A DNA stretch of 12,923 nucleotides from Methylomarinum sp050304855 (GTDB taxonomy: Bacteria; Pseudomonadota; Gammaproteobacteria; Methylococcales; Methylomonadaceae). The notes under the pieces were generated by a model. That model ran no database searches. It worked only from the letters and a program-made list of their open reading frames with translations, and had not been told where the DNA came from. Position numbers and translations under genes: made by a program. Below are positions 1 through 6,064 of this stretch, one piece after another. The DNA lies in assembly GCA_050304855.1 (NCBI GenBank), contig JBNLEI010000211.1, positions 1 to 12,923 of the forward strand. The letters run 5' to 3'. The first letter of the stretch is position 1, and each line of letters starts with the position of its first letter.

Positions 1-1125
1 CACGACTAACAATATTGCCGCCAAGGTAGCCAAAGGAATGGTATTTAACAAGGTAGGGATTGCCAAGATCGCAACTAACAACAGAAAACCGTGGAAAATG
101 GTTGATACTTTGGTCTGACCATTGGCCTGAACGTTGGCCGAGCTGCGAACGATGACCTGGGTGACCGGTAATCCGCCCAGCAAACCCGAAGTCGCATTAC
201 CGATACCCTGGGCCAGTAGCTCACGGTTGGTGTCGGTTGAACGTTTGTGAGGATCGAGCTTGTCGGTGGCTTCGGTACAAAGAAGAGTTTCCAGACTGGC
301 TACTACCGCCATGATGAATCCGGCAGAGTAGATGGCGGGATTGGCATATTGAGAAAAGTCAGGAAACACCAAATGGGAAAAAAAATCCAGATGATTTTCG
401 GGGACCGGGATAGTAACCAGATGACTGCTGCCGAGCGCCAGTTCGGGGGCGATCATCAGTAAAATCTGGTTAATGGCGGCACCGCTGAAGACGGCAAGCA
501 AAGAGCCCGGAATCAATTTTCCCGGCCGAGTATTTTTAATCCAGTCCGTATCCCATAAGAGAAGAATGGTTAGCGCGACCAGTGTGATCGCGGTAGCGGA
601 GGGGGATAGCATGTTAAAAACATGGGTTAGCTCGCTGAGAGTGTTAAAACCGTCGCTCTGGACGAAATCCATATCGCCTTCGTAGTCCTTATCATAACCG
701 AAAGCGTGCGGAATCTGTTTGAGCAGGATGATAACGCCAATGCCGAATAGCATGCCGCTGATTACGGCCGACGGAAAGTAATAAGCGACGATACCCGCGC
801 GTAAAAAACTCAAGACGATTTGTACGATTCCCGCAAAGATAATAGCGAGTAAAAATGTGGGAAGTCCCATTTGTTCAATGCCGCTTAACACCAACACCGT
901 CAGACCTGCGGCCGGACCGCTGACTCCCAAAGCGGAGTTGCTGACGAAGCCGATAACGATTCCGCCGACGATCCCGGCGATAATGCCTGAAGTTAACGGT
1001 GCACCGGAAGCGAGTGCAATGCCGAGGCACAGCGGTAGGGCGACCAAAAATACGACCAGGCCTGCGGGTAAGTCCCTGTGCAGGTTATACAGTGGACTCA
1101 GGTTGGTTTGCGTACGGGTTTTCAT
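1..1125 (-). CDS. SulP-family inorganic anion transporter (C-terminus cut by window edge)
   Basis: Integral membrane transporter of the SulP (SLC26-like) family, which moves sulfate, bicarbonate or related anions. The reading frame is open for 375 codons from the ATG at 1125 to the window edge. The N-terminus (about residues 17-30: DLPAGLVVFLVALPLCLGIA) is the typical SulP first segment with its PAG and alternating hydrophobic/small residues. SGPAAGLTVLVL near residue 69 matches the conserved anion-site region. Many hydrophobic helices follow, and a late GLLGGLPVTQVIVRSSANVQ block is shared by the short bacterial SulP type. Whether a C-terminal STAS domain exists cannot be seen. No good Shine-Dalgarno precedes the ATG, but the family N-terminus fits this start. 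The gene lies downstream of rtcR in the same direction, 303 bp away, so it probably has its own promoter. The substrate (sulfate or bicarbonate) cannot be decided here. Confidence 0.93.
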   Translation of the reverse strand, partial: MKTRTQTNLSPLYNLHRDLPAGLVVFLVALPLCLGIALASGAPLTSGIIAGIVGGIVIGFVSNSALGVSGPAAGLTVLVLSGIEQMGLPTFLLAIIFAGIVQIVLSFLRAGIVAYYFPSAVISGMLFGIGVIILLKQIPHAFGYDKDYEGDMDFVQSDGFNTLSELTHVFNMLSPSATAITLVALTILLLWDTDWIKNTRPGKLIPGSLLAVFSGAAINQILLMIAPELALGSSHLVTIPVPENHLDFFSHLVFPDFSQYANPAIYSAGFIMAVVASLETLLCTEATDKLDPHKRSTDTNRELLAQGIGNATSGLLGGLPVTQVIVRSSANVQANGQTKVSTIFHGFLLLVAILAIPTLLNTIPLATLAAILLVV

Positions 1126-1428
1126 GCTGATTAATAATTTCGCTTTTTCGGAAGTGAGGGGGGAGTGTCGGGTTATAAGGTTGCAGATTTATTTAATAGC
1201 TTGTTGACCGATGAAGATCGGTAAAAAGCCGAATTAGTCAGTTTCGTGTTTTGTTCGTCGGTATTTATCGGTAACAGTTTAACTCGGTTATTGTATCAAT
1301 TGCGGTTATCGATGCAGCAATAAATTTCGGGTCGATACATATTCGGTGGCAATTCTGTTTTTCAAAGATTTCGTTCTCATACTTAATGTCCGTATTTAAA
1401 GGCAAAGCATTGCAGGGAGATGTTGTTT
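1126..1428. other. Intergenic region between rtcR and the SulP gene
   Basis: No credible gene. On the minus strand TACAAT (1295 to 1290) is a possible -10 for the SulP gene, but no good -35 stands at the right distance. A perfect 6-bp stem with a GAAG loop (ACCGAT/ATCGGT, about 1205-1220) has no T-run on its 3' side on either strand, so I do not call it a terminator. No clear rtcR terminator is visible. Confidence 0.4.
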
Positions 1429-3006
1429 TCATAAATTAAACTGCTCGAATCTTAAACCGAATTTGCGTAAATATTGCACCAGGCGGTGGCTGTCGTTGAT
1501 GGAAGTTTTGCGTTGCCGGCTGACGTTGAATAAACGACGTCCGGCTTCCGCGGCCGAAGCCGATTGTTTACATAGTTTGATCACTTCTGTCAGTTGGATT
1601 TGATCGAACAGATCGATCGGTTGTTCGAGATAGGTCGTGAGATCGAACGATATTTTGCCGTTCTCGGTGCGATGCCACTGATGCCGCAGGCGGACAATTT
1701 CGTCTTCGACAATTTCGCTGTTGATGCGGCCTCCCGGAGCGAGAGTTGCCATGCGGGTGATGCTGGCATTGAGGTCGCGGAAATTGGCTTTCCATCGTGC
1801 GGCAGGGGATTTCGCGAAAGCGAGGTAGCGGTTTCGCGCATCTTTATTGAAGCTGACCAAACTGCCTGCTTTTTCGGCAAATTTTTCCAGTTCATAGTCG
1901 ATATTCGGTTCTAGGTCTTCGAGGCGTTGTTGCAATGACGGCAGTTCATAGGTCCATAAGTTGATCCGTGCCAGCAGGTCCTCGCGGAAATGCCCGTTTT
2001 CGACGTGACGCTGTAAGTCACGGTTGCTGCCGGAGATCAATTGGAAGTCGCTGCCGGTTTCACGGTCCGAGCCGAAAGGCATGAAGCGCTTGTCTTCAAT
2101 CGCACGCAACAGCATGGCTTGCTCGTCCAAACCCAATTCGCCGACCTCATCCAAAAACAGGATACCGCGGTCGGCTTCCGCCAGCAGTCCCTTGCGGTCT
2201 TTTAGCGCGCCGGTAAAAGCCCCTTTGATGTGGCCAAACAGGGTCGACATGGCATTGTCGCCGCGCAAAGTCGCACAGTTGATCTCCACTAATTTTCCCG
2301 ATACCAATCCCCGTTGCTTTTTCAATTCGTAGATGCGTTTTGCCAACAAGGATTTGCCGGCGCCGGTCGGGCCGGCAAGCAGTATCGGATCTTCGGATCG
2401 AAGTGACACTTGTTCCAACTGGGCAATCGTCCTATTGAACGCGGTATTGCGGGTTTCAATACCGCCTTTCAGATAAACCGTGCCTTCTCGGTGTTCCCGG
2501 GAAAACCGCGACGCGATGCGGTCGTAACGGGACAAGTCCAGGTCGATGATTTGATAATGAGCAACGGTGTTTTCCTCTCGTTTCGCCGGCGCGGTTTGGA
2601 TCAGTCGGCCTCTGAGATAGTGCGCTTCGTTTAACAGGAACAGGCAGATTTGGGCGACATGGGTGCCGGTCGTGATGTGCAACAGGTAATCTTCATGCTC
2701 CACATCGAAACGGTAGCTACGGGCGAAATCGTGTAAGGCGCCGTAAACGTTTTCAAAATCCCAGGGATCGTCGATATCGATCAGATGGTGGCGAACTTCG
2801 GTTTCCGGCGAGATCAGCCGAATGTCGTTAGTTACCAGATCGGCTAGGTCCTGAAAATGGGTTTGAAACAACAACTCCATCCGGTTGATCACCAAATCTT
2901 CCTGTTGGCACAGTGAGACGGTCGGACGCCAACGTTCCCAACGTTTTTTACCTTGGCCGCGATTATCTAAGGTCGTACCCAAGAGACTGATTGCAACGGT
3001 TTTCAT
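1429..3006 (-). CDS. rtcR: RtcR, CARF-domain sigma-54 activator of the RNA-repair operon
   Basis: Transcription activator of 525 aa that drives rtcBA expression from a sigma-54 promoter. Residues 1-180 are the RtcR-type CARF sensor domain: it opens MKTVAISLLGTTLD and has ITTGTH at 111-116, the usual ligand-loop region. Residues 185-435 are the AAA+ core, with Walker A GPTGAGKS (212-219), the sigma-54-contacting GAFTGA loop (262-267), Walker B ILFLDEVGEL (282-291) and an arginine-finger region FREDLLARI (340-348). The C-terminus (about 483-504) forms a helix-turn-helix. Length equals that of enterobacterial RtcR (about 530 aa). It diverges from rtcB, the standard arrangement. In enterobacteria the CARF domain is reported to sense tRNA damage products; that ligand is family knowledge, not visible here. 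No Shine-Dalgarno precedes the ATG, and the first putative RtcR site abuts it, which suggests low or autorepressed translation/transcription. Start chosen because the family N-terminus begins exactly there. Confidence 0.96.
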   Translation of the reverse strand: MKTVAISLLGTTLDNRGQGKKRWERWRPTVSLCQQEDLVINRMELLFQTHFQDLADLVTNDIRLISPETEVRHHLIDIDDPWDFENVYGALHDFARSYRFDVEHEDYLLHITTGTHVAQICLFLLNEAHYLRGRLIQTAPAKREENTVAHYQIIDLDLSRYDRIASRFSREHREGTVYLKGGIETRNTAFNRTIAQLEQVSLRSEDPILLAGPTGAGKSLLAKRIYELKKQRGLVSGKLVEINCATLRGDNAMSTLFGHIKGAFTGALKDRKGLLAEADRGILFLDEVGELGLDEQAMLLRAIEDKRFMPFGSDRETGSDFQLISGSNRDLQRHVENGHFREDLLARINLWTYELPSLQQRLEDLEPNIDYELEKFAEKAGSLVSFNKDARNRYLAFAKSPAARWKANFRDLNASITRMATLAPGGRINSEIVEDEIVRLRHQWHRTENGKISFDLTTYLEQPIDLFDQIQLTEVIKLCKQSASAAEAGRRLFNVSRQRKTSINDSHRLVQYLRKFGLRFEQFNL

Positions 3007-3040
3007 TTATCGAAATAGATATCATATTATCGAAATACAT
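3007..3040. promoter_or_regulatory. Two direct repeats, probable RtcR upstream activating sites
   Basis: TTATCGAAATAGAT (3007-3020) and TTATCGAAATACAT (3027-3040) differ at one base and start 20 bp apart, about two helical turns, placing them on the same DNA face. They lie about 90-120 bp upstream of the -24 element of the rtcB promoter, the usual distance for an enhancer-binding protein. The first copy touches the rtcR start codon, so binding could also affect rtcR. Assignment to RtcR is inferred from position. Confidence 0.6.
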
Positions 3041-3049
3041 ATTTTATTA

Positions 3050-3055
3050 AGTATA
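3050..3055 (-). promoter_or_regulatory. Candidate -10 element for rtcR
   Basis: TATACT on the minus strand, 44-49 bp upstream of the rtcR ATG, resembles a sigma-70 -10 box (5 of 6). No convincing -35 is present 16-18 bp upstream, so this is weak. If it is used, both putative RtcR sites lie just downstream of the start point, which would permit autorepression. Confidence 0.25.
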
Positions 3056-3127
3056 GTGGTTTTGGTTTGAATTGTTTTGTTCTTATATGTAATTGAAAAA
3101 TAAATGAAATATCGTTTTTGTTAGGGT

Positions 3128-3143
3128 TGGCATCGCTATTGCA
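3128..3143 (+). promoter_or_regulatory. Sigma-54 (-24/-12) promoter of rtcBA
   Basis: TGGCATCGCTATTGCA fits the sigma-54 consensus (TGGCAC-N5-TTGCA) with the exact GG to GC spacing; GG is at 3129-3130 and GC at 3141-3142. This predicts a transcript start near 3153-3154 and a leader of about 20 nt before the rtcB ATG. An AT-rich stretch (3041-3120) between it and the upstream repeats would suit DNA bending, although I found no clear IHF box. It matches the presence of the divergent sigma-54 activator RtcR. Confidence 0.9.
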
Positions 3144-3174
3144 ATATCGGTTATGAATTTTATAGGAAAAAACC

Positions 3175-4407
3175 ATGACATCATTTAATTATCAAGTGAC
3201 GAAAGAAACCGGAGGCGTACCGATCAAATCCTGGACTCGTGGCGTACCGTTTGAACAGGCTGCCAAACAACAACTGATTAATATCTCCAGATTGCCGTTC
3301 GTCTACAAATGGATTGCAGCGATGCCGGATGTGCATTTGGGTAAAGGCGCGACGATCGGCAGCGTGGTGGCGACGATCGGAGCCATTATTCCGGCAGCGG
3401 TTGGCGTCGATATCGGTTGCGGGATGATGGCGGTTAAAACTGCATTAAAGGCGGATCAATTGCCGGATAATCTAAGTGCCGTACGCAGTGCGGTCGAACA
3501 GGCGGTTCCTCACGGCCGATCTGCAAGATTAAGAAAAGGCGGTCGCGACGTCGGGGCCTGGAAAGATTTACCGGACGATGTGTTAACGGCGTGGAAACCG
3601 TTGGAACAAAAATTTTCTCAATTGACGGACAAACACCGTGTCTTGAAAAACACAAATAATATTAATCATTTAGGAACATTGGGGACCGGTAATCATTTTA
3701 TCGAAATTTGCCTGGATCAAAACCAATCGGTTTGGGTGATGCTACACAGCGGTTCCCGCGGTGTTGGAAACCGCATCGGCAGCCATTTCATCGAATTGGC
3801 GAAAAAGGAAATGGAACGTTGGCATATTCATCTGCCTGACCGTGACTTGGCTTATCTACCGGAGGGTACGTTACATTTCGACGATTATGTGGAGGCGGTG
3901 GAATGGGCGCAGCAATTTGCACGAATCAATCGGGAAGTGATGATGGCGCGTGTGCTGACGGCTTTGCAAGGGTCGCTGCAGTTGGCTTTCGAGGCGCGAG
4001 TGGAAGCGGTGAATTGCCATCATAATTACGTGAATCGCGAATGGCATTACGACCGCGACGTATTGGTGACACGAAAAGGCGCGGTTCGGGCTGGATTGGG
4101 TGAGCTGGGCATCATTCCGGGTAGCATGGGGGCTAAATCCTATATTGTCAGAGGGCTGGGGAACGCGGAAAGCTTTCATAGCTGCAGCCACGGTGCGGGA
4201 CGGGTGATGTCCAGAACCGAGGCAAAAAAAAGGGTTTCAGTGGAACAACACAAGGAAGCCACGATCGGTGTCGAGTGCCGCAAAGATAAAAACGTACTCG
4301 ACGAAACGCCGGCGGCTTATAAAGATATCGACGCGGTGATGGAAGCGCAAAAGGATTTGGTAGAGATCGTTTACACCTTGAAGCAAGTGGTTTGTGTCAA
4401 AGGATGA
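3175..4407 (+). CDS. rtcB: RtcB, RNA-splicing/repair ligase
   Basis: GTP- and Mn2+-dependent RNA ligase that joins a 2',3'-cyclic phosphate or 3'-phosphate end to a 5'-OH end; cytoplasmic. At 410 aa it has the length of the E. coli enzyme. Visible family motifs: MPDVHLGKG (50-58), the metal-binding GVDIGCGM with Cys82 (77-84), GTGNHFIEI with His174 (171-178), HSGSRGVG with His191 (191-198), NCHHNYV with His282/283 (280-286), GSMGAKSYIV (316-325) and SHGAGRVMSR (338-347), whose His339 corresponds to the histidine that takes the guanylate. All catalytic residues appear present. The start is fixed by AGGA (3164-3167), 7 nt upstream, and by the sigma-54 promoter just before it. rtcA follows after about 100 bp with no intervening promoter or terminator seen, so both should be on one RtcR-controlled transcript. 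Confidence 0.98.
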   Translation: MTSFNYQVTKETGGVPIKSWTRGVPFEQAAKQQLINISRLPFVYKWIAAMPDVHLGKGATIGSVVATIGAIIPAAVGVDIGCGMMAVKTALKADQLPDNLSAVRSAVEQAVPHGRSARLRKGGRDVGAWKDLPDDVLTAWKPLEQKFSQLTDKHRVLKNTNNINHLGTLGTGNHFIEICLDQNQSVWVMLHSGSRGVGNRIGSHFIELAKKEMERWHIHLPDRDLAYLPEGTLHFDDYVEAVEWAQQFARINREVMMARVLTALQGSLQLAFEARVEAVNCHHNYVNREWHYDRDVLVTRKGAVRAGLGELGIIPGSMGAKSYIVRGLGNAESFHSCSHGAGRVMSRTEAKKRVSVEQHKEATIGVECRKDKNVLDETPAAYKDIDAVMEAQKDLVEIVYTLKQVVCVKG

Positions 4408-4509
4408 CTGGGTTCACGGGAAACATTTTTTCAGGCAGTTAAAGAAACTTAGTGTGTACTTTGTCGTTTTAAGAGGTGTCATTGGTTAATGCGAGAAAAA
4501 GGTAATGCG

Positions 4510-5541
4510 ATGGAATTTTTGGAAATCGACGGTTCTCAAGGCGAAGGCGGAGGCCAGGTTTTGCGTACGGCTTTGTCGCTGTCCGCTTGCAGCGGACGTG
4601 CAATACACATCCGGCATATTCGAAGCGGTCGTAAAAAACCGGGTTTGATGCGCCAGCACTTGGCTTGCGTTAGGGCGGCGGCGGAAATATGCGATGCCGA
4701 AGTAAAAGGGGCAACTCTGGGTTCGAAAAACGTGCAGTTTGTGCCTGGGACGATAAAAGCCGGTGAGTACCGTTTTTCGGTCGGTAGCGCCGGTAGCAGT
4801 ACATTGATCTTTCAAACCGTTTTACCGCTGTTGATGTTGGCGGGTAAACCATCGAGTCTGGTTCTGGAAGGCGGCACGCATAATCCGTTAGCGCCCAGTT
4901 ACGATTTTATTCGAGAAGCGTTTTTGCCGGTGATGCAACGAATCGGCGTGAATTGCCGGACCGAGATCGAGCGCTACGGATTTTATCCGGTGGGCGGCGG
5001 GCAATGGAGTGTCAAAATCGATCCGCAGACCGAATTCCGCCGCATTGACTTGAAACAACGCGGCGATTTGGAGAGAGGGGAGGCGGTGTGCATCGATGCC
5101 GGACTTCCCGGCCATGTCACGCAAAGAGAGATGAAACGGTTACAAAGTAAATTGAATTGGCCTTCGGACTGGATTCGCAGTTTGCGTGTTAACGCGTTAG
5201 GCGCCGGTAACGTGGTGTCTTTACGCAGCTATTACACGCATATCTGCGAAATTGTCGATTGTATCGGAACTGTCGGTATCAGCGCCGAACGGGTGGCGAA
5301 TACGGCGGTGGAAAAATTGCGCCGCTATCAGTGTCACGGTGCGCCGGTCGGGGGGTATTTGGCCGATCAGCTGTTACTCCCAATGGCGTTAACCGCAGGG
5401 GGGGCGTTCATAACCGGACCGCTTAGCGACCATGTGCGAACCAATATTGCAGTCATTGAACAATTTTTAGACATCGAGATTGGTTGCGAGGAAATCGTGC
5501 CGAACAGACAGTGGCGTATTTCCATTCGAAAAAGAATGTAG
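4510..5541 (+). CDS. rtcA: RtcA, RNA 3'-terminal phosphate cyclase
   Basis: ATP-dependent enzyme that turns RNA 3'-phosphates into 2',3'-cyclic phosphates via a covalent histidine-AMP, working alongside RtcB in RNA end repair. 343 aa from this start. Motifs: DGSQGEGGGQVLRTALSLS near the N-terminus, GRKKPGLMRQHL, GSAGSSTLIFQTVLP, EGGTHNPLAPSYDF, GFYPVGGG, and ADQLLLPMAL followed by the catalytic region DHVRTNIAVIEQF with His308, matching the E. coli nucleophile position. An in-frame ATG at 4489 would add seven residues. I prefer 4510 because family members begin right at this point (M-x4-IDG) and AAAAAGG lies 7 nt upstream; AGAGGTG serves the earlier ATG at a longer spacing. Second gene of the rtcBA unit; the stop overlaps the start of a GC-rich hairpin. 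Confidence 0.97.
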   Translation: MEFLEIDGSQGEGGGQVLRTALSLSACSGRAIHIRHIRSGRKKPGLMRQHLACVRAAAEICDAEVKGATLGSKNVQFVPGTIKAGEYRFSVGSAGSSTLIFQTVLPLLMLAGKPSSLVLEGGTHNPLAPSYDFIREAFLPVMQRIGVNCRTEIERYGFYPVGGGQWSVKIDPQTEFRRIDLKQRGDLERGEAVCIDAGLPGHVTQREMKRLQSKLNWPSDWIRSLRVNALGAGNVVSLRSYYTHICEIVDCIGTVGISAERVANTAVEKLRRYQCHGAPVGGYLADQLLLPMALTAGGAFITGPLSDHVRTNIAVIEQFLDIEIGCEEIVPNRQWRISIRKRM

Positions 5542-5577
5542 GCGGCGTTTGTTTTGATGCCGCCCAAACAAGTTTGG
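5541..5577 (+). other. Hairpin(s) at the rtcA 3' end
   Basis: GGCGGC (5541-5546) pairs with GCCGCC (5559-5564), immediately after the rtcA stop. CCAAAC/GTTTGG (5564-5569/5572-5577) forms a second palindrome, and GTTTG (5547-5551) could instead pair with CAAAC (5565-5569). No T-run follows, so this looks less like an intrinsic terminator than an RNA-processing or attenuating structure between rtcA and the RNA block. Confidence 0.4.
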
Positions 5578-5585
5578 TTACTTAG

Positions 5586-5658
5586 TCTGATTCAGCGGAA
5601 CCGGTTCCGTATGCCGGTCTGGCGCCGAGATCCTTGGTCTTGTGCGTACCGAGTCAGA
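5586..5658 (+). other. Structured stretch upstream of the tRNA-like element
   Basis: TCTGATTC (5586-5593) can close on GAGTCAGA (5651-5658) through 8 pairs, one of them G-U. Inside lie a perfect 14-nt palindrome CGGAACCGGTTCCG (5596-5609), a hairpin ACCGG/CCGGT (5600-5604/5614-5618) and a competing stem CTTGGT/ACCGAG (5633-5638/5648-5653). Some of these are mutually exclusive. It may be part of a larger RNA with the tRNA-like elements; identity unknown. Confidence 0.3.
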
Positions 5659-5673
5659 GTGAAAACCGGACGA

Positions 5674-5745
5674 CACTTTGTAGCTCAAAGGTAGAGCGGT
5701 TGACTTGTCATCAACGTGTTGCCGGTTCGAGTCCGGCCAAAGTAC
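5674..5745 (+). tRNA. tRNA-fold RNA gene in the rtc locus (nominal anticodon UGU), probably tRNA-like
   Basis: A full cloverleaf can be drawn. Acceptor ACTTTG/CAAAGT (5675-5680/5738-5743) is 6 bp, with a C-A mismatch where pair 1-72 should be. U8, A9. D-stem GCTC/GAGC with the minimal loop AAAGGTA. G26. Anticodon stem GTTGA/TCAAC with loop CTTGTCA. Variable loop GTGTT. T-arm GCCGG/CCGGC with loop TTCGAGT. The tertiary-contact bases are kept: U8, A14, G18G19, the A15-U48 pair, G53-C61, U54, U55, C56 and A58. It is odd as a decoder: read strictly, the anticodon is UGU (Thr) but base 37 is C rather than a purine, and the acceptor is AT-rich with an unpaired first position. ACC, not CCA, is encoded at the 3' end. 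No promoter of its own is seen, so it may be processed from the rtc transcript. A genuine unusual tRNA or a pseudo-tRNA are the alternatives. Confidence 0.55.
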
Positions 5746-5747
5746 CC

Positions 5748-5815
5748 GCCGTATAACGGCTCCTGGTAAAGGCGAATAGCCTGGGGTTCGAATCCCCTTA
5801 AGATGCTTGAGCATC
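5748..5815 (+). ncRNA. Second, reduced tRNA-like element
   Basis: Begins two bases after the first cloverleaf. It has a clear T-arm GGGG-TTCGAAT-CCCC (5783-5797) with a canonical T-loop, directly abutted by a short stem AGGC/GCCT (5770-5773/5779-5782) with loop GAATA, a D-loop-like CTGGTAAA before it, and a 5' mini-hairpin GCCG/CGGC (5748-5751/5757-5760). A hairpin GATGC/GCATC (5802-5815) with loop TTGA ends it. No normal acceptor stem or seven-base anticodon loop can be made, so it is not a decoding tRNA. The string GGCGAATAG is near, but not equal to, the GNCGAA(N0-1)G motif of bacterial Y RNAs. Function unknown; best guess is a Y-RNA-like tRNA mimic or the decayed remnant of a tRNA. Confidence 0.4.
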
Positions 5816-5833
5816 GACAGTAAGGAAATCCCG

Positions 5834-5878
5834 GCGGTTTCCGGGTGACCGGAAACCGCAATGACGGCGTCAGCGCCG
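5834..5878 (+). other. Strong 11-bp GNRA hairpin plus a second hairpin
   Basis: GCGGTTTCCGG (5834-5844) and CCGGAAACCGC (5849-5859) form a perfect 11-bp stem closed by GTGA, a GNRA-type tetraloop. CGGCG/CGCCG (5865-5869/5874-5878) with a TCAG loop follows 5 nt later. No U-tract follows either, so they are more likely structural or processing elements of the RNA block than terminators. Confidence 0.5.
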
Positions 5879-5991
5879 AACCGTGCGGATTCCTGCGACA
5901 TGATCGTAGCGACGACAACGGACGAAAGTCGGCTGGTTTGATTTGGCTTGGAAGCTGTTTCAACCGCTGTTTTTCCGCCTCTGTTCGGAAC

Positions 5992-6025
5992 GGCGTTTCC
6001 TGTCCCGGATAAACAGGGTTCCGCC
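5992..6025 (+). other. Two-tier hairpin in the slipin leader
   Basis: GGCG (5992-5995) pairs with CGCC (6022-6025), and inside it CCTGT (5999-6003) pairs with ACAGG (6013-6017), separated by a small internal loop. It lies about 40 nt upstream of the slipin start and leaves the ribosome-binding site free. Together with the preceding hairpins it leaves no plausible coding frame in 5542-6064. Confidence 0.35.
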
Positions 6026-6064
6026 TGCGCTGTCAGGGTTTTTCAATTCAGATGGAGAAGAAAA

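Noticed and set aside
857..1207. 116-codon plus-strand frame opposite the SulP gene
   Set aside because: Shadow of the SulP coding strand, which has the real family motifs.
1205..1220. Hairpin ACCGAT-GAAG-ATCGGT as an rtcR terminator
   Set aside because: Only 6 bp and no T-run downstream on the minus strand; it lies over 200 bp past the rtcR stop.
5699..5715. Reading the anticodon as GUC (Asp) from the string TTGTCAT
   Set aside because: Shifting the loop to put GUC at 34-36 destroys the perfect 5-bp anticodon stem GTTGA/TCAAC; the paired version gives UGU with C37.
5770..5779. Bacterial Y RNA motif GNCGAA(N0-1)G
   Set aside because: The observed GGCGAATAG has two bases before the final G, and no Ro protein gene is present; kept only as a resemblance.
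5578..5963. Two overlapping minus-strand frames across the RNA block
   Set aside because: Low-complexity, Arg/Ser/Pro-rich translations with no family resemblance; they read the complements of the tRNA-like arms and hairpins.
5948..6064. Upstream in-frame extension of the slipin gene (adds 39 residues)
   Set aside because: It crosses a two-tier hairpin, has no ribosome site, and the sequence is unlike slipin N-termini; ATG 6065 has a well-placed GGAG.
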